A stretch of DNA of 64,000 nucleotides from Pardosa pseudoannulata. Taxonomy: Eukaryota > Arthropoda > Arachnida > Araneae > Lycosidae. Where the stretch lies: NCBI GenBank assembly GCA_032207245.1, contig CM063500.1, forward strand, positions 39,494,123 through 39,558,122. The letters are read 5' to 3'. The position numbers were made by a program, and so were the translations under genes. Shown piece after piece: positions 24,859-38,866 of the stretch (positions are counted from its first letter, which is position 1; each line of letters starts with the position of its first letter). The notes beneath the pieces were generated by a model. That model was given only the letters and a program-made list of their open reading frames with translations. It was not told where the DNA came from and ran no database searches.

Positions 24859-25359
24859 TTTGACTCCACTTAATGTGATAAGCTTGGAACACCATGATTT
24901 TGATATCAATAACTGATTGATAACAATAAACAATATGAAAAATTAGATAAATTTACCCCCCTTTTATTCCTTTTGTACTAAATTTCAAAATAAAATGAAA
25001 AAAACACACCTTATATTTATGTACTGTATATTATCCTTTAAAGCATAAGAATTTACAAATTAATAGAGAAAATCGGGATCAAGTGATTTCGATAACAATA
25101 AACACCGTGATTTTGATATCAATAACTGATTGATAACAATAAACAATATGAAAAATTAGATAAATTTACCCCCCTTTTATTCCTTTTGTACTAAATTTCA
25201 AAATAAAATGAAAAACACACACCTTATATTTATGTACTGTATATTATCCTTTAAAGCATAAGAATTTACAAATTAATAGAGAAAATCGGGATCAAGTGAT
25301 TTCGATAACAAGAATCGATAGATAACATTAACCGCGATCACATTAAGCAGAGTCCACTG
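24859..25359. mobile_element. MITE related to the 499-2634 pogo-like element, with internal duplication
   Basis: Left end TGACTCCACTTAATGTGATAA (outer bases worn), right end (reverse complement) CAGTGGACTCTGCTTAATG, with TA at 25360-25361. Two ~213-bp copies of the interior start at about 24890 and 25103. Shares TTATATTTATGTACTGTATA with 1233-1255 in the large copy. It lies within or beyond the ANKFY1 3' UTR. Confidence 0.8.
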
Positions 25360-25361
25360 TA

Positions 25362-27250
25362 CTTGGTTTCATTTTAATAATGTTATACTCTTGATAACTG
25401 TAAAATTTAGTTACTATTTTCTCATCAATGTTTATTTGTTAAACCCAAGGGTGAGAAAATTAAAAAGAATTATTTTTAAAATGTATGTAAATTATATGCA
25501 AATATATTTTTAATTTATGAACTCTGGATGTATTGAAGTATAAAAATCTATTACTGTAACAAAACAACCTCTTGCAGTATAAATTGGCAGATGCACATAA
25601 CTAGTCCAAAGCAACTCCAACAGTATATTCTGTAGACATGCATAGCACATGATTTAAACTTTAGAAGTTTTTGTTAGTGTAGCATGCTGCAGTCTACTCT
25701 TTTACTATACAAGGGCTAAAAACTTTAGAAACAAATAACAAGCCATGGGCAGAACACATAATTATAGAGCAAGAGATTAATTACAAAAAGGAAAATTTCC
25801 AATAACTTCAATAGAATATTCAATATGTTTTTCATTAAAATTTAAAAAAAAAATTAAAAAATCCCCAAAATATAGAAGGAACAACATTAACAATTTATAT
25901 ATATATATATATATTATTAATTTGTCTGTTTAGATAATACCAAAACCAGACTAATTGCAAATGAGTTAGATATCGATAACATTCATGCGATTTGATTTCT
26001 AATGCTGTAGTCAATGGTTAGAGGGAAACATACTGAGTAACATAAGAATTATGTTTCTATTATAACTAGAATAATAAACTTATTCTGAATCTCACGTTAT
26101 AAAACAGCATAGTCCAGTATTTTAAAAACATAAAAAAAAATTACACAGTCTGAATTTAATTATTCCTTGTTTATTTATAGTATGTCACAAATACTACATC
26201 ACAAGGTGTTAGATGTAGCAAATAATTCCTTAAACATGTACTATGATTCTACTCCAATGCAATAACATAATAGATAAATATGAAAAATGAATATGTACAT
26301 TAATTTTGCATGCTGCAACAATTTTAGTAAATTTAAAAGCAAAATAATAAAATTATTTTTAAAAAATTACATATAGTTTTTAGCCCTGCAATGGTTTCTT
26401 ATACGCCTGTGATTAGTAAAGTATTTGTTATAACTATTTAATACTTTTATATTTAATTTTCTCAATGAGGATGAACCTTAACCCTTAATTTGACAAGATG
26501 TTTTTTCAAATATTTTTAATTTCTGTTATTTTCCCATGTCTGTATAAACATTACAGACACAGTGTTGCCAAATAAGAATTTTATTTTTTTTACCATAATA
26601 GAAATATATTTTAAAGTTTTTTTTAAATATTTAAGCCACATAGAAGTTTTCATAAACCCGCCAGATTTTATTTATTTGATTCTTCGTTGTAGTAGACTTA
26701 GCCAAATTAAGGGTAAACTATTATTTTATGTAAAGACCTTTAACATATTGTATCTCGATAATTCTAAACCCAAAAATATTAGAATACACTATTTAAAGCA
26801 TGTCAAAAATAACTTGAAACATAAAAGAAAAATTGAAGGGCAAATTTTTTTTCTACAAAACAAAAAAATTATGTATTTCTTATAAATATTGTAAATTACT
26901 TTGCAAAAAAATTTCCTTACTTTAAAGAATCTGAAACAATCTTTGTGAAGAACCTACTTCTACTGTCTCCATTTTTTATTTAAAAAATTCAAAAGCTTAT
27001 TTCAGTAATAATGATGTTCACCTGATTAAACAATAAATGAAACTTTTATATGAAAATTAAATATAATATTACTATTTGGTATGCATTCTACATGAAAATT
27101 GTATTAATCACAATGTTCTAGGATAACCAAAATCAACAAAAGCATCTTATAGATTGATGTGTAAATTACATTGCAGATTGCAGCATGGTGACACAAAGGG
27201 GGTAATTAATAATAAATGTGAGAAGAAAGTTCATAGATTTAAAAAAAAAT
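25362..27250. other. AT-rich sequence, weak SINE trace
   Basis: CAGTCTACTCTTTTACTATACAAGGGCTAAAAAC near 25690-25722 resembles the 3' body of the SINE family. A 107-codon open frame at 26562-26885 is Lys/Ile/Phe/Asn-rich by composition only. Nothing else recognised. Confidence 0.35.
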
Positions 27251-28645
27251 TAGAAAAGGAAAACATTAAAAAACTAGGAGCATAATAAAGAACACCTTTT
27301 AAAAGGTTAAAAAAAATCCCTGGTACCAAAAAGCAGCATTCTACTTGTTCAACTTTCACCGGTAACAGCTTTATGAGGAAAAGTAGAAATAAGATGATAA
27401 ATTTATAGAAGTAAAAACTGCATAGAAAATAATCTATTCCTAAGTAGTAGAGCCAGAATATATATATATATAAATTTTAGTTATTTCAACATATTTTATA
27501 AATCCAATTAGTTTAATATATTTGTAATATTATAAAAACTCTTAGATCTTCTGTACAGGGTATCTGCCAAGATAAAATGTTTCAAATCCATGACTTTTCA
27601 TGACTTTCCCTGATTTAGCAGATCATTTTCCATGACTTTAAAAAGCTTTTGTTAAAGTATATATGAATAAAACTTCTGATGTACATACAAATAAAATATA
27701 TGCTTTTAGAGAAATTACAGGAATTTTATCATAAAAAAACTATAAACTTACTTTATAAGTGTTAATAAACTCACATACATAAAAATAAATTGTTGTATCT
27801 ACATACCTAAGTTTAATCATATAGCAATTTTTCAATCAAAATGTTTCCAATTTGAATTCAGGGTACTTTGGTATTATCCAGGTGACCATGAATAATAGCC
27901 AAATATAACTCTATAATGTTTATATACAGTATCCCTAGAGATAAACTTATATTTTGTGCAAAAATCTTAATTTTTATTAAAAAATAATTATTATATTAAT
28001 AAAATTTTAATCTACAATTTAAGAAAAAACCAGAATAATATACATTTACCCACCCATTAAGCTTTCTTGCTTTGAGTTTCCTTGGTGAACAAATTTTACT
28101 TGGTAATATGGTCAATAGGATAATACATAAATACCAAACTCAGTAACTTCAGCCAAATGACAAGTAAATATAGAATTAAACAATTCAATGCATTTTTTTA
28201 ATCGGTAGTTTAGCGGATCCCTGACTTTCCATGACTTTTACTCATTTTACTTGAAAAATCAAGACTTTCCATGACAAGATTAATCCATTGTCTAAATCCA
28301 TGATTTTCCATGACTTTCCCTGACTTTCCAGGTGCGCAGAAACCATGTAGAAAAGGAAAACATTAAAAAACTAGGAGCATAATAAAAAACATCTTTTAAA
28401 AGGTTAAAAAAATCCCTGGTACCAAAAAGCAGCATTCTGCATGTTCAACTTTAACTGGTGATATTATTATGAGGAAAAGTAGAAATAAGATGATAAATTT
28501 ATAGAAGTAAAAACTGCATAGAAAATAACTATTCCTAAGTAGAGCAAGAATATACAAAAAACAATTTTAGTTATTTCAACATATTTTATAAATCCAATTA
28601 GTTTAATATATTTGTATTATTATAAGAACTTTTAGATCTTATGTA
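27251..28645. repeat. ~300-bp tandem duplication split by a transposon
   Basis: Copies 27251-27555 and 28348-28645 both start TAGAAAAGGAAAACATTAAA, end in TAGATCTT-TGTA and share long near-identical stretches. The 792-bp element at 27556-28347 occupies the junction. Confidence 0.9.
27556..28347. mobile_element. Non-autonomous DNA element with CAGGGTATCTGC ends
   Basis: Left end CAGGGTATCTGC, right end (reverse complement) CATGGTTTCTGC, TA on both sides. Multiple CCATGACTTTCC-type repeats sit at both subterminal regions in opposite halves. Superfamily uncertain: hAT-like by its ends, but only a TA duplication is visible. A second, truncated copy starts at 47924. Confidence 0.7.
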
Positions 28646-31005
28646 GAAGCACAATGAAAAATGCAGTATTCTTTGTTTTCATATTATATAAAGTGCTTGA
28701 GGACGTAATATAAACTATAGTGAAATTGAACTTTTTTTTAAATGCATAAAGATTGTCTAATAGATTTGATTATACTAATTAAATAAACATGATTTATAAA
28801 CTGCAAACAAACATGAATGACTATATTGAAGTAGCCCCAGTAAGTCAATTTAAAAGTCTTGGTAAACTAATTCAATGTATTTCATGTTTATTAAAATGAG
28901 GAATTCCAAACCAAAGAGAACCAAATCTATTTTAAAAAGTACAAAGAAACTAAATCCTAAAAGTTTTCTGGATCATAATTAACTCCAAGAAATTTAAAAT
29001 TAATTTTAGAAAATATTTAATAACCAAAGTATATTCTGTACATATTTAGACATATGAAGTTGATTTTTAACTCTGGTAGACAATTTCATTTTGTAAAAGA
29101 AAAAATGGACTTGGTTCACTGTGATTCTGAACATCTCAAATAATATCTATGGGTGAATTTGAAATTAGCTGTAATTAATATAAAGCAATTATTCATTGCA
29201 TGTATTGAAAAATTATAGATTTAAGAAGAAAATAATGTTAAGTTACCACAATAAATATAATAAAGCTTTTTAATTCTAAATACTAATCTCAGTTTTTTAT
29301 CCTTTAATACACTGTTCTGATTTCGAAAAACTGTATATTGTTTTAATTAATTTTCCCACTGTAAAGAAATATAAACTATTTCTAATTTTCTATTCATAAG
29401 TCTTATTTAAGATACGAATATTTTGTTCCATTTATATTATTAAGTGAATATTGTGCACTTCTGCATAGTTAACAAGCATATTTCTCCTTCTCAATATTAT
29501 ACAATTTGTTACTTAAGTACAAAATAGTTAACCAAAAACATATTAGGAACTTTACAGTATTGTAGTGATGTGAAATATGTGTTATGAATCACAAGAAATT
29601 AGCCACCTAAATACTTTTTTGTATTTGTATCTAGATGCAGTAATGCATTTCTTTTAAATCCCAAACTAGAATTTGTTCGAGCTTTTAAAAATGTATATTT
29701 AAATAGTTTAAAGATATAAATTCTTAAAAGGGAAAATTTACTCTATAATATGTGATAAATCTAATAAAAAAACTGACTTTTAGAAGTTTACAGTATTACT
29801 GGACATATAAAATTAACATTGTCTAGAATTTTACAGCTTTTGTTTTTTTTATCTCTAAATGTCTATGTGCAGTGCAGAAAATGGTAAATACTGAAATATA
29901 TGTTTTCTATAAGATTTTAAAATTCACAGAAAATAAAGTTTTTACTTAAGTGGAGGCATTTATCACAAGTTTACATACATAATAAAATTAATGCTTATTT
30001 TAACTGCATATTACTTTAATGTACTTTTATTAAGCATAGTACTGTATGTTAATAGTTATTACTTACAAATAAGGAGAAAGGATTTTTTGAACTTGAACAC
30101 AATACCTTCACAAATTTAGGACATAAAAATACAGATGTTTAAATAGACATGATAAAATACAATGTTCTTGTTCTTTGTTCTTTAAGGTTTAATAAGATAT
30201 CTCCCTTATTTGTAGAAAGGTATAAATCCTTTAACACTATGTGAAATTGCATTGAAAATTTATTATAGAACTTTTCAAGCAACGATGTTATTGCACTGCA
30301 TGAAATTTTGTACTTAAAATAGAAAAATCACTGGCTGAATGTATGTTTCTTTCTCACATAAATAAACAAAAATATCTAATTTTATATATGCATAGTATTA
30401 TTATTGATGGCATAGTAAATGACATCACAACTGAATTTTCTAATTACCTAAATTTTTTATCCTGTTACCTGATAGTTCAGGACTAATTTATCTATATAAA
30501 AAAATGAATTTTTCATTTGTTCAGTATTTTGTACAGTTTATGTGTTGCAAACAATAATCATAACGATAATCTTTTTCTATTTTTAGCATAAATTTTATTT
30601 CTCACCAGGAATTTAAAATATCCATATACATCTATACTGAATATTTAAAATAAACTTTTAAAACCATTTTAGATGAGAACTAATGAACATATAAAACAAT
30701 AAAATGAAATTGACAAAAATTAGAATTAACATATATATAGCTGAAATATAAATATATGAAATACATTATTTCAACAATATTTAAATTTATTTAATTTGTA
30801 ACCAGATAAAATAAGACCACTATGAGATTTTTTTTTCAAGGATTCAATACTTGATCAAGAACAATTTAAACAGAATTCAAATAAATAGGTACATTTTCTT
30901 AAACAAGGGAATGAACCAATACTGAAAATAAGCAAAAAATAACATGACTAGTTCATAAAAAATGAATAACATACTTTATAAATGAAAATGGTACACAAAT
31001 CATAT
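28646..31005 (-). other. ANKFY1: ANKFY1 3' UTR, distal end undefined
   Basis: AT-rich non-coding sequence directly after the stop. The first AATAAA on the minus strand is at 30786-30791, about 215 bases past the stop, with another near 30590 and many more further on. No coding signal is seen. The true poly(A) site cannot be chosen from sequence; the UTR could end near 30.77 kb or extend for kilobases. Confidence 0.5.
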
Positions 31006-31135
31006 TCAAAATACTCCAACAGTCAAAACATCAAAACAAATTTCACAGACCCTTGCTGGCTTATTCAAGTTGAATTTGAGGATAGGAATATCTTTATCTG
31101 AACATTTGCCACACAAAACTCTCCCACAATGTCGA
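31006..31135 (-). CDS. ANKFY1: ANKFY1 terminal coding exon (second half of FYVE, stop codon)
   Basis: Residues 951-993 and TGA at 31006-31008. Acceptor TTACAG. RHCGRVLCGKC completes the (R/K)HHCR motif and supplies C954, C959 and C962; ARVCEIC supplies C981 and C984. All eight zinc ligands and the RVC motif are intact, so PI3P binding should be preserved. The protein ends soon after, as in the family. Confidence 0.96.
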
Positions 31136-34100
31136 CTGTAAAAAGAAAAATTCGTTAACACAGGCAATAGGATTTTGAATGGAAAAAAAATTCTGCATAA
31201 TGAAAAATTTTACAATATTACAGCAATAAAATTGTACAGATATTTGGAAGAAAGTAGATGAAAAATACAATTTAAGGATGCTTTAATTTTATCACTTGTC
31301 TAAAATATAAACATGTAAGTTTTAAAAAATATTTTTATTTAATAAAAGTAACAAGTATTCAATGAATACCCAATTTTGTAAATTGAGAAAACATTTTATG
31401 GTTTAAAAAGAATAATTTGGATGTCTTATCGTCTAATTGATAGTATTCTTTATTACAAGGTTGTTATGCCTATGACATGACATTTTTAAACATAGTTCTA
31501 TCTGTCATGCCAAAACCTAGTCAAAAAATGTCAAGAACTTATAAGACATTTGTGTTATCTGCTATTGCAATAAAATTAGGTAACAGCAAGCTATTCAATG
31601 TTATATATTAGCTTTGTTAATTACTTTTTCCAGAGTGCTATTTCACTATAAACAACTTACTATATAATTATTAAATTATTTTATTACTACTTAACTACAA
31701 TTTATTAATTTTTATGTTCATGTATAATTTTATTAATTGGTTTTTATTATAAAAAGAAACAAACAAAATTTTAACTTTTCTTATCTTTACTGATGTTATA
31801 AAATAATGAAGGATATACACTAAACATAACCATAACTAATCATAATACAAAATAATTGGTTATATATGTAAATAGTTACAAGTACAGGGAAATACAGTTT
31901 ATATGTTCCTAACTGATATGTTGCTTATATATAACATTACATCAGTCTCAATGCATCACAACTGAATGTAATGATAGTGTCTTTCTTTTATATAATGCAA
32001 AACTTGTATTATACCTTTTTACTCTTTTCTAGAGCAAATTATTGGCTTCAGTCAGATTGCTTTGCCACTCACTATTACAGGAGCATATTTTAATACAAAG
32101 CAAGAGAAATAAATAAAGGAAGCAGGAAGGGTAGAACACCTAGGAACATATCAATATCCTATTATATCTATTTGTTCAAATGATATGAAAGGACATCTGG
32201 TGCTTATGTAAGCAATGATGACAAAGAATGTTAAGTCACTACATTTTACTTTAATGTTTTTCTAACTAAAATGGCCCAAACTGTTTGCAAGTAAGATAAA
32301 AACAACTGGCCAGATAACCAATACTACAGAAATTCAATTCCTTCCACCACCCTGACAAAAATAGGGTACAGTGGTCACAGTAGGTATTGTCTCCTTCCAC
32401 AATAGAAACATGACTTACCCTAGGTACCCAAGTGGTCGTCATTATTGAGGGATTGATAGATATTGAACAAGTCAACTCTCACTCTTTTTTTCATTTTACT
32501 TTTCATCTATGTAAAAAAAATGTTTTCTATTGGAAAAAAAAGTTAAAAAAATATTACCATTTCCAATATGTCTAGACAGAAAACCTTTTAATGCAAGAGA
32601 AAATAAATAAAATATTGTTCTGTGAAGATAGTCAAATCTGATATTTTTGATTTGGATAACAATGATGGAGGAAATTTAAACTGCTGTTGATGAACTAGAA
32701 GAGGGAATTTTAATAAGTTTTGAAGGAAAAAAAAATTTAATTTGGAGAAAAAACATGCTTTTAGTTAAAAACAAACTAAAAAAAAAATCTGCTACCTGGG
32801 AGCATTTAAATGTTTTATGATTAAAGATAAAAATTGGGGAGCTAAAATATATTTTATATCTAGAATATATAAGTACATTCAAGCATAAAGTTGTAACTTA
32901 TGTACTATAGTATATTTAGTACTTATATTATAGATATAAAATACATGAGTGCTTCCCACTATTATTTTTAGTCTTAAATTTCAGTGTTCCCAGATAGCAG
33001 GAGAGAAAATCCTTTTATAGTTTATTTTTAAATAAGAGCATAAAAATTATTTTTATCATCGTTATTATATTTAGGCACTATTGCTAAGGGAAGAAGTCAT
33101 TACACTAAACATTAAAGTTTTGTTATTTATCAATTAAATTCTTGCATAAGCTAGTTGTGCACACATGTGTACAATAGCACAGCCTTGAAGTGGTTGAATA
33201 AATAAAGGGTTTTATTTATTAAACTATTATTAAATAATTTTCAGAAATAAAATCCTATGTTATTCATTAAAATAGCAAAAACATGTAAAAGGCAGGAGAC
33301 ACAAAATTTGTTTTAATATGAGTAGAAAAATAGAAGTTTCAGTCAGAGAGGTAGTGAATTCTTCAAAATCTTGGGTGAAGAAATTGTGTCATTTCCACAT
33401 TTTGAAAACATACCTGAACACTTGGTCTGTAAGGAAGGGTTAAAGATAATTTTATTGAAAAACTTGATTTACTTATTAAGTAAAAACACTACTGAAAAAA
33501 ATTTCAATGCACTTAATTTGATTCATATTGCTGTACTTTAATAACTCACAGACAAGCAGCATATCAAAAAATGATAATTTTTCAAAAATTAAATGTCTAC
33601 CTGCATGCACATAAAACAGTATAATTAGTACCCACAATATGCAATAAAGACATGAATTTTCTGACTTTTTTGATAAATGATTAATCTAAAAACTTAATTT
33701 TACTCAGTTTTCAGTATACTAGGAAGTAATTTACTAATTCTACTAGTGTTCATAGGTTTGTTTTTTTAAATGAAGGGTCTAGGCAAATTTATCAAAAAGT
33801 GCAGTTTTGGTCAAATAAAAAGGCATTTCTATTGAGGTAAAAGACACTTTCTGTACGTCATACTGGAACCATTAGTCAGTAAAACTGACTGGAGTGAGTT
33901 TTTATATTAACTTTTAAAATTTCAAAGACTTGCACTTCATTTCTTTAAGTTTTCTTACTCTTTATTATTTAGAAAAAATTATGTAGTTATTACCAGTGAT
34001 GTTTCCTGGTTTTTATTCCAAACTTAGATCCACATTCCATACATGTTTCTCCTTCACACCAAGGTGGTTCTTGAGGAAGAAAATCTATAAGATACAGTAA

Positions 34101-34171
34101 GTGTTTCATTATAAAATATTACTAGAACTTTTAAATTGGTGATATTCAAGTAATTTTAACATGAATATATA

Positions 34172-34257
<86 letters not shown>

Positions 34258-37200
34258 TGAAACAAATTGCATTATTAAATTTATAAGAAGTCCACGCAAG
34301 AATACTAATCAAACAAAACTGAAAAGCCATCATTAGAGTTAAAAAACAAAAAATACTATATTGAAAGAATTTTATAAATTGAGGACAAAACTCCCTTGTG
34401 GTTTTTAAGTGTTATAAGCTTATATATTGCATATTTACACATCATAATTTTGCAAATACACATTTAAAACTGTCAATTATTTAATATTAATTTAATAATT
34501 CCTCCCATTCTTACAAAACAGACATAACTTTTTGATATGCTGTGAAGGAATAATGTTAATACTCTTAAACTATTTAGTATAACAACCCAACATGGAGACA
34601 ATAGCCTATAATGCCAATCTCAGTTTCTAGACCGAGAGACCTGGGATGCAAAGATAAGCCCTGGTTAGGTGGTCAGCCTTAAGCAGAACCCCCAAAGTTA
34701 AGATCTCATGCATTTTTGGTCCTCAGTTTATCTACCCAATGAAGGGATGAAAGGTTAAATCAACCTTGCCTAGCCTAAGGATCAAACCTTGGACCTGTTC
34801 CTTGGGAGCACAAAGTTGTACCCAAATGATACCAGGCTTCAATGCCTATATAATAAAGCCAAAAATTTAAGAACTCAATAACAAATGTATTAAACTTAAT
34901 ACTCAATTCTACAAACATGACCTTACCCAGTAGTCTTCGTAAAAGCTGAGTAGTTGCAACTTGAGTATTGAAGATACTAACACCTTGTCTGTTGCAACTT
35001 CCAATACAAGCATTTGCACGAACAAGAGCTCTACATAAGTTGCCATTTCCATTTATATAGGCAAGAAGCAAAGCTAAAATATGAAAATTTACTTATATTT
35101 TGTCATTAATATGCATGATTTTTTATAAATATATTACAAAAAATAATGAATTAAAATATTAAATTTTCAAACATAACAAAAGAAGGATGTATTACAGAAT
35201 TAATGTTATAATCAAATATTTTCAAGATTACAGGAAAATAACTTAAGGGGAAATAAATCAACAAATTTTTAAAATATTTTATCCTTTATTTTGTATACCA
35301 AAACTAAAAATTTAATGAAAGCATTTCTACATTTCTGTTAGTAGACATAGATAGTTGCAAACAAAATACTTACGAGTATTCCCCTCAGCATCTGGCAAAT
35401 CAATAGGATATTTTGGCATACATTCTAAAAACAGTTCAAATATAGCTGCAGCATTCTCTTTTCCATACTGGGCTAGAACATGTAAAGGATTTTGTCCCCT
35501 ATAAAGAATTAAATAATTATAAGTAATGTTACAGTTTAAATGTTACACCTTTTTACTTAATAAGTGGTTTAGTGTTAGTAATTGCAATTTTCTACATTTT
35601 AAAAGTAAATTTAAATAACAAAGTTACATAATCATTAAATCACTTAAGTTCTGGTTACTCATTTTCAGTACATTATGTGGATTTAAAAAAATAATAGGTC
35701 ACAGTAATAATTAGCTAAGAATTACATCAGAATTCCAATAAGCTAAACAAAGTTAATAGATCACACTTCAGGAATTTTTTTTTCATTATTATTGTTTCCA
35801 AAGAGAGGGTATTTGCTTTTAAAGCATTCACCCCCTGCAGATGGTCATTTTATTTGAAGTCCCAAATAGATGGCCAGCATAACTCCCTAGGACAATACAA
35901 ATAAAGTGGGTCCATGTAACTTAGATGTAAGGACCAAGAGAAGATCCCCACACTTAGCTTGCCCCCTCCATAGGTATAGTTTAGGAACTTGAGAGCATTG
36001 CAACTATAAACTTTATGGGCTTCAACCATCATTGATGAATGTGGCAGATTTTTGGTCAGCTTGAGCCTCAAACTTTAACCCTCTGGTTTTGAGATTGATG
36101 TCTTTGCCAACTGAACTACTCTAACTCCAAGAAATAAATGAATGATGAATTTTAAAAAGTTGTCTCTTTGACATCCCTAAAGATAATAATATGTAGTGAT
36201 TATGTATTCACAAACAATCAGTTATCAGTTCCAGTTTTGGAGTCAACTCATCCACTGTGAGTGTAGGTTTAAGCAATATGCTAATTTGTTGCTATCACAC
36301 TTTTTTGGCTGAGTTGTGTGGCATGCATGAAGATCTCATTCTGCTTATTGTTGACAGACAAAATTTAAACTATACAATATTTTGATAAAATGACAAATAA
36401 TCATTACCTGAGAATCAACTATCTGAGATATACAGCATAGAAACATCAATAGTTTTGGCAATTTAAAAAGGTTTTCAGTTTTAAACATTGTGCCAGTCCT
36501 TGAGACACAATTACAAGAAAAATGACAATAGAGAGAAAACTGACTTTTGATAAATTTAAGCAATGGTATTTTAATACAATACGTAAGTCTATAAAATGTA
36601 AGAAACAAGGCCATTAAAAGTCATCAAGTTAATACATAAGAAAATAAAAAATTTCCAAAGAATTAATTTTTTGTCACCAATTTTTTCAATTATTTTGAGT
36701 GGTTCTGATCTTGAAGTGGTTCATTAGTATGAGGGATTGCAATATTACCACACTTAATCATTTAAAAAATTTTAATTTATCTACATGTGAGGTACAATTT
36801 TTCTTACAGTATGTACATTTAGGTCACTCTAAGGTAGGTAATGATGATGAATAAGTCAATGATGACTATAATCCATAATATATGACTTACGACTTAAATT
36901 GGGGTGGCTCAAGAGCACCAGCACTCCAACCAATGGTCTTTTGTACTGAAAGAAAGCCCCCCTGTTTTCCTATGATTAACTAAAGAATCCAAGGAATGAA
37001 GAAAAACTATTAAATCTCAAAGAGACCACTGGTAGAAATTAATCTCAGCAGTAATTAAACCAAGAAGTTTGTAATTCCCATGGTTTGATAAGATGATATT
37101 CTAGATACTCAAAATGTTTAGCAGAGTAATATTCACAGTCACATAGAATATGTAACAAATGCTCCTCTGCAGCTTGACATCTAGATATTGAGCTATTAGT

Positions 37201-38816
37201 TATGCTGATGATGTTCAGATGCCTTTTGAGGCAACAGTGACCAGTCAAGAGACCAGCAGCCACTCTTATTTTATTCCTACTAAGTTTTAGTAATTCTTTT
37301 GATCTCAACCATGGATAATTTTGATTAAGTTCCTTGGTTTTGGTTATTAATTTTAAGCCATGCTTTATAAGCTCAATCATTAAGAGGTCTTTTACAATTT
37401 TCTTAACTACATTATAAGGAAGACCAAGTGTTGGTTCTAGCCCAATAAAGGGTGTTTCAGAACCATGTTTCGCAAGATCATCAACAATTCCATTACCAAA
37501 AATACCGCAGTGTCCAGCTACCCAAAAGAAAGGTGACACTGTTTATCATGATTAATTGGCCAATAGTATTATAACATTCCCACACTAACTTGGATGAGAA
37601 GCAATAATTGTATAATGCTAAAAGAGTGGCTTGACTATCAAAAAAGATTTTTATTGTCTTGTTAGTAACCTTTCTAGCAAGGCAGTTATTTACACAGGCT
37701 AGAATTGCTGTTATCTCAGCCTGAAAAACAGGTTAGTTTGACCAAGGAGAAAGAGAGCTTGATTTTCCTGATGATGCAGAAAGCACCAGACCTAGTTCCA
37801 GATGATGTTTTAAAACCATCTATGAATATAACTCATCTGCCTAAGTAATAAGTGTATTAGTGTTTTTTCATACATAATATAAATATATAAATACTCTAAA
37901 TCAGTGCTCCCAAACCTTTATTATTGCCTTGGACCAGCCAACAACTGCAGAGGTCCACAATTTTACTGTGGACCTCTGCAGGGAGGACACTGATTATTTC
38001 TATTTTAGATTGTTTTGATCTAATAACTTTAACTGTATTTAAACATGTCTTCAAAATAAAGTACAATTACACCAACAGATGAATATAAAGTGATTTTAAG
38101 ATAGCAATTTAAATTCATAATCTCAAAACAAACTGAATTAAAATAATTAAAAGATTTCTTCTGTTACAAAGGTATTAGTAAAATTCTGACAAAGTCACAC
38201 AAACTCAAGAGAAATGCATTAGAATAAATAAAAAGGAAATAATTTAATGTTCATTGGAGGGGGGGAGACAGTACCATTCTGTGGTTCATGGGGGACCACT
38301 GCTTTAAATGACAGATAACAGCAATTTTAGTACTTTACCTCAGATTAATTGCTTCAGCATTTATCTGTGACTCAGTCAGCAGTACACGACATGAAGCTAA
38401 GTTTCCTTTCTGGCAAGCTATATGGAGGGCTGAAAATAAATTAACATTTGAAAATAAAGAAACAATACATACAGAAAAACAGCATGACAGAAAAATCTAC
38501 TTAGGTTGAAGCTAATATTTAAAAAAGGTATAATTTTTTTAATTACCATTATTTTGATTGTTGTCAATGGCATCATAATTTATATGATTTTCAAGCAGCA
38601 CAAGGCAAAGAGTACTATGATCATGAGCTGCAGCAATGTGAAGAGCAGTTTGCTTCTGAGGTGTTAAGTCATTTACCTGAGCACCTGCCAAAAGCTTAAA
38701 ATAAAGATGTTAGATAATATAGAATTCACTTTTAAAGTTTCCTATATATCATGAAATAAAGTAAAACAACACTTATAGAAATATTTTTGAAATAGGATAT
38801 TATATACAAAGGACTA

Positions 38817-38866
<50 letters not shown>

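Noticed and set aside
26562..26885. 107-codon open frame
   Set aside because: Amino-acid content simply follows AT-rich sequence; no motif, no splice context, lies in the 3' flank of ANKFY1.
37966..37990. Rho-independent-like terminator hairpin
   Set aside because: The stem lies in a eukaryotic intron inside a hAT element; bacterial terminator logic does not apply.
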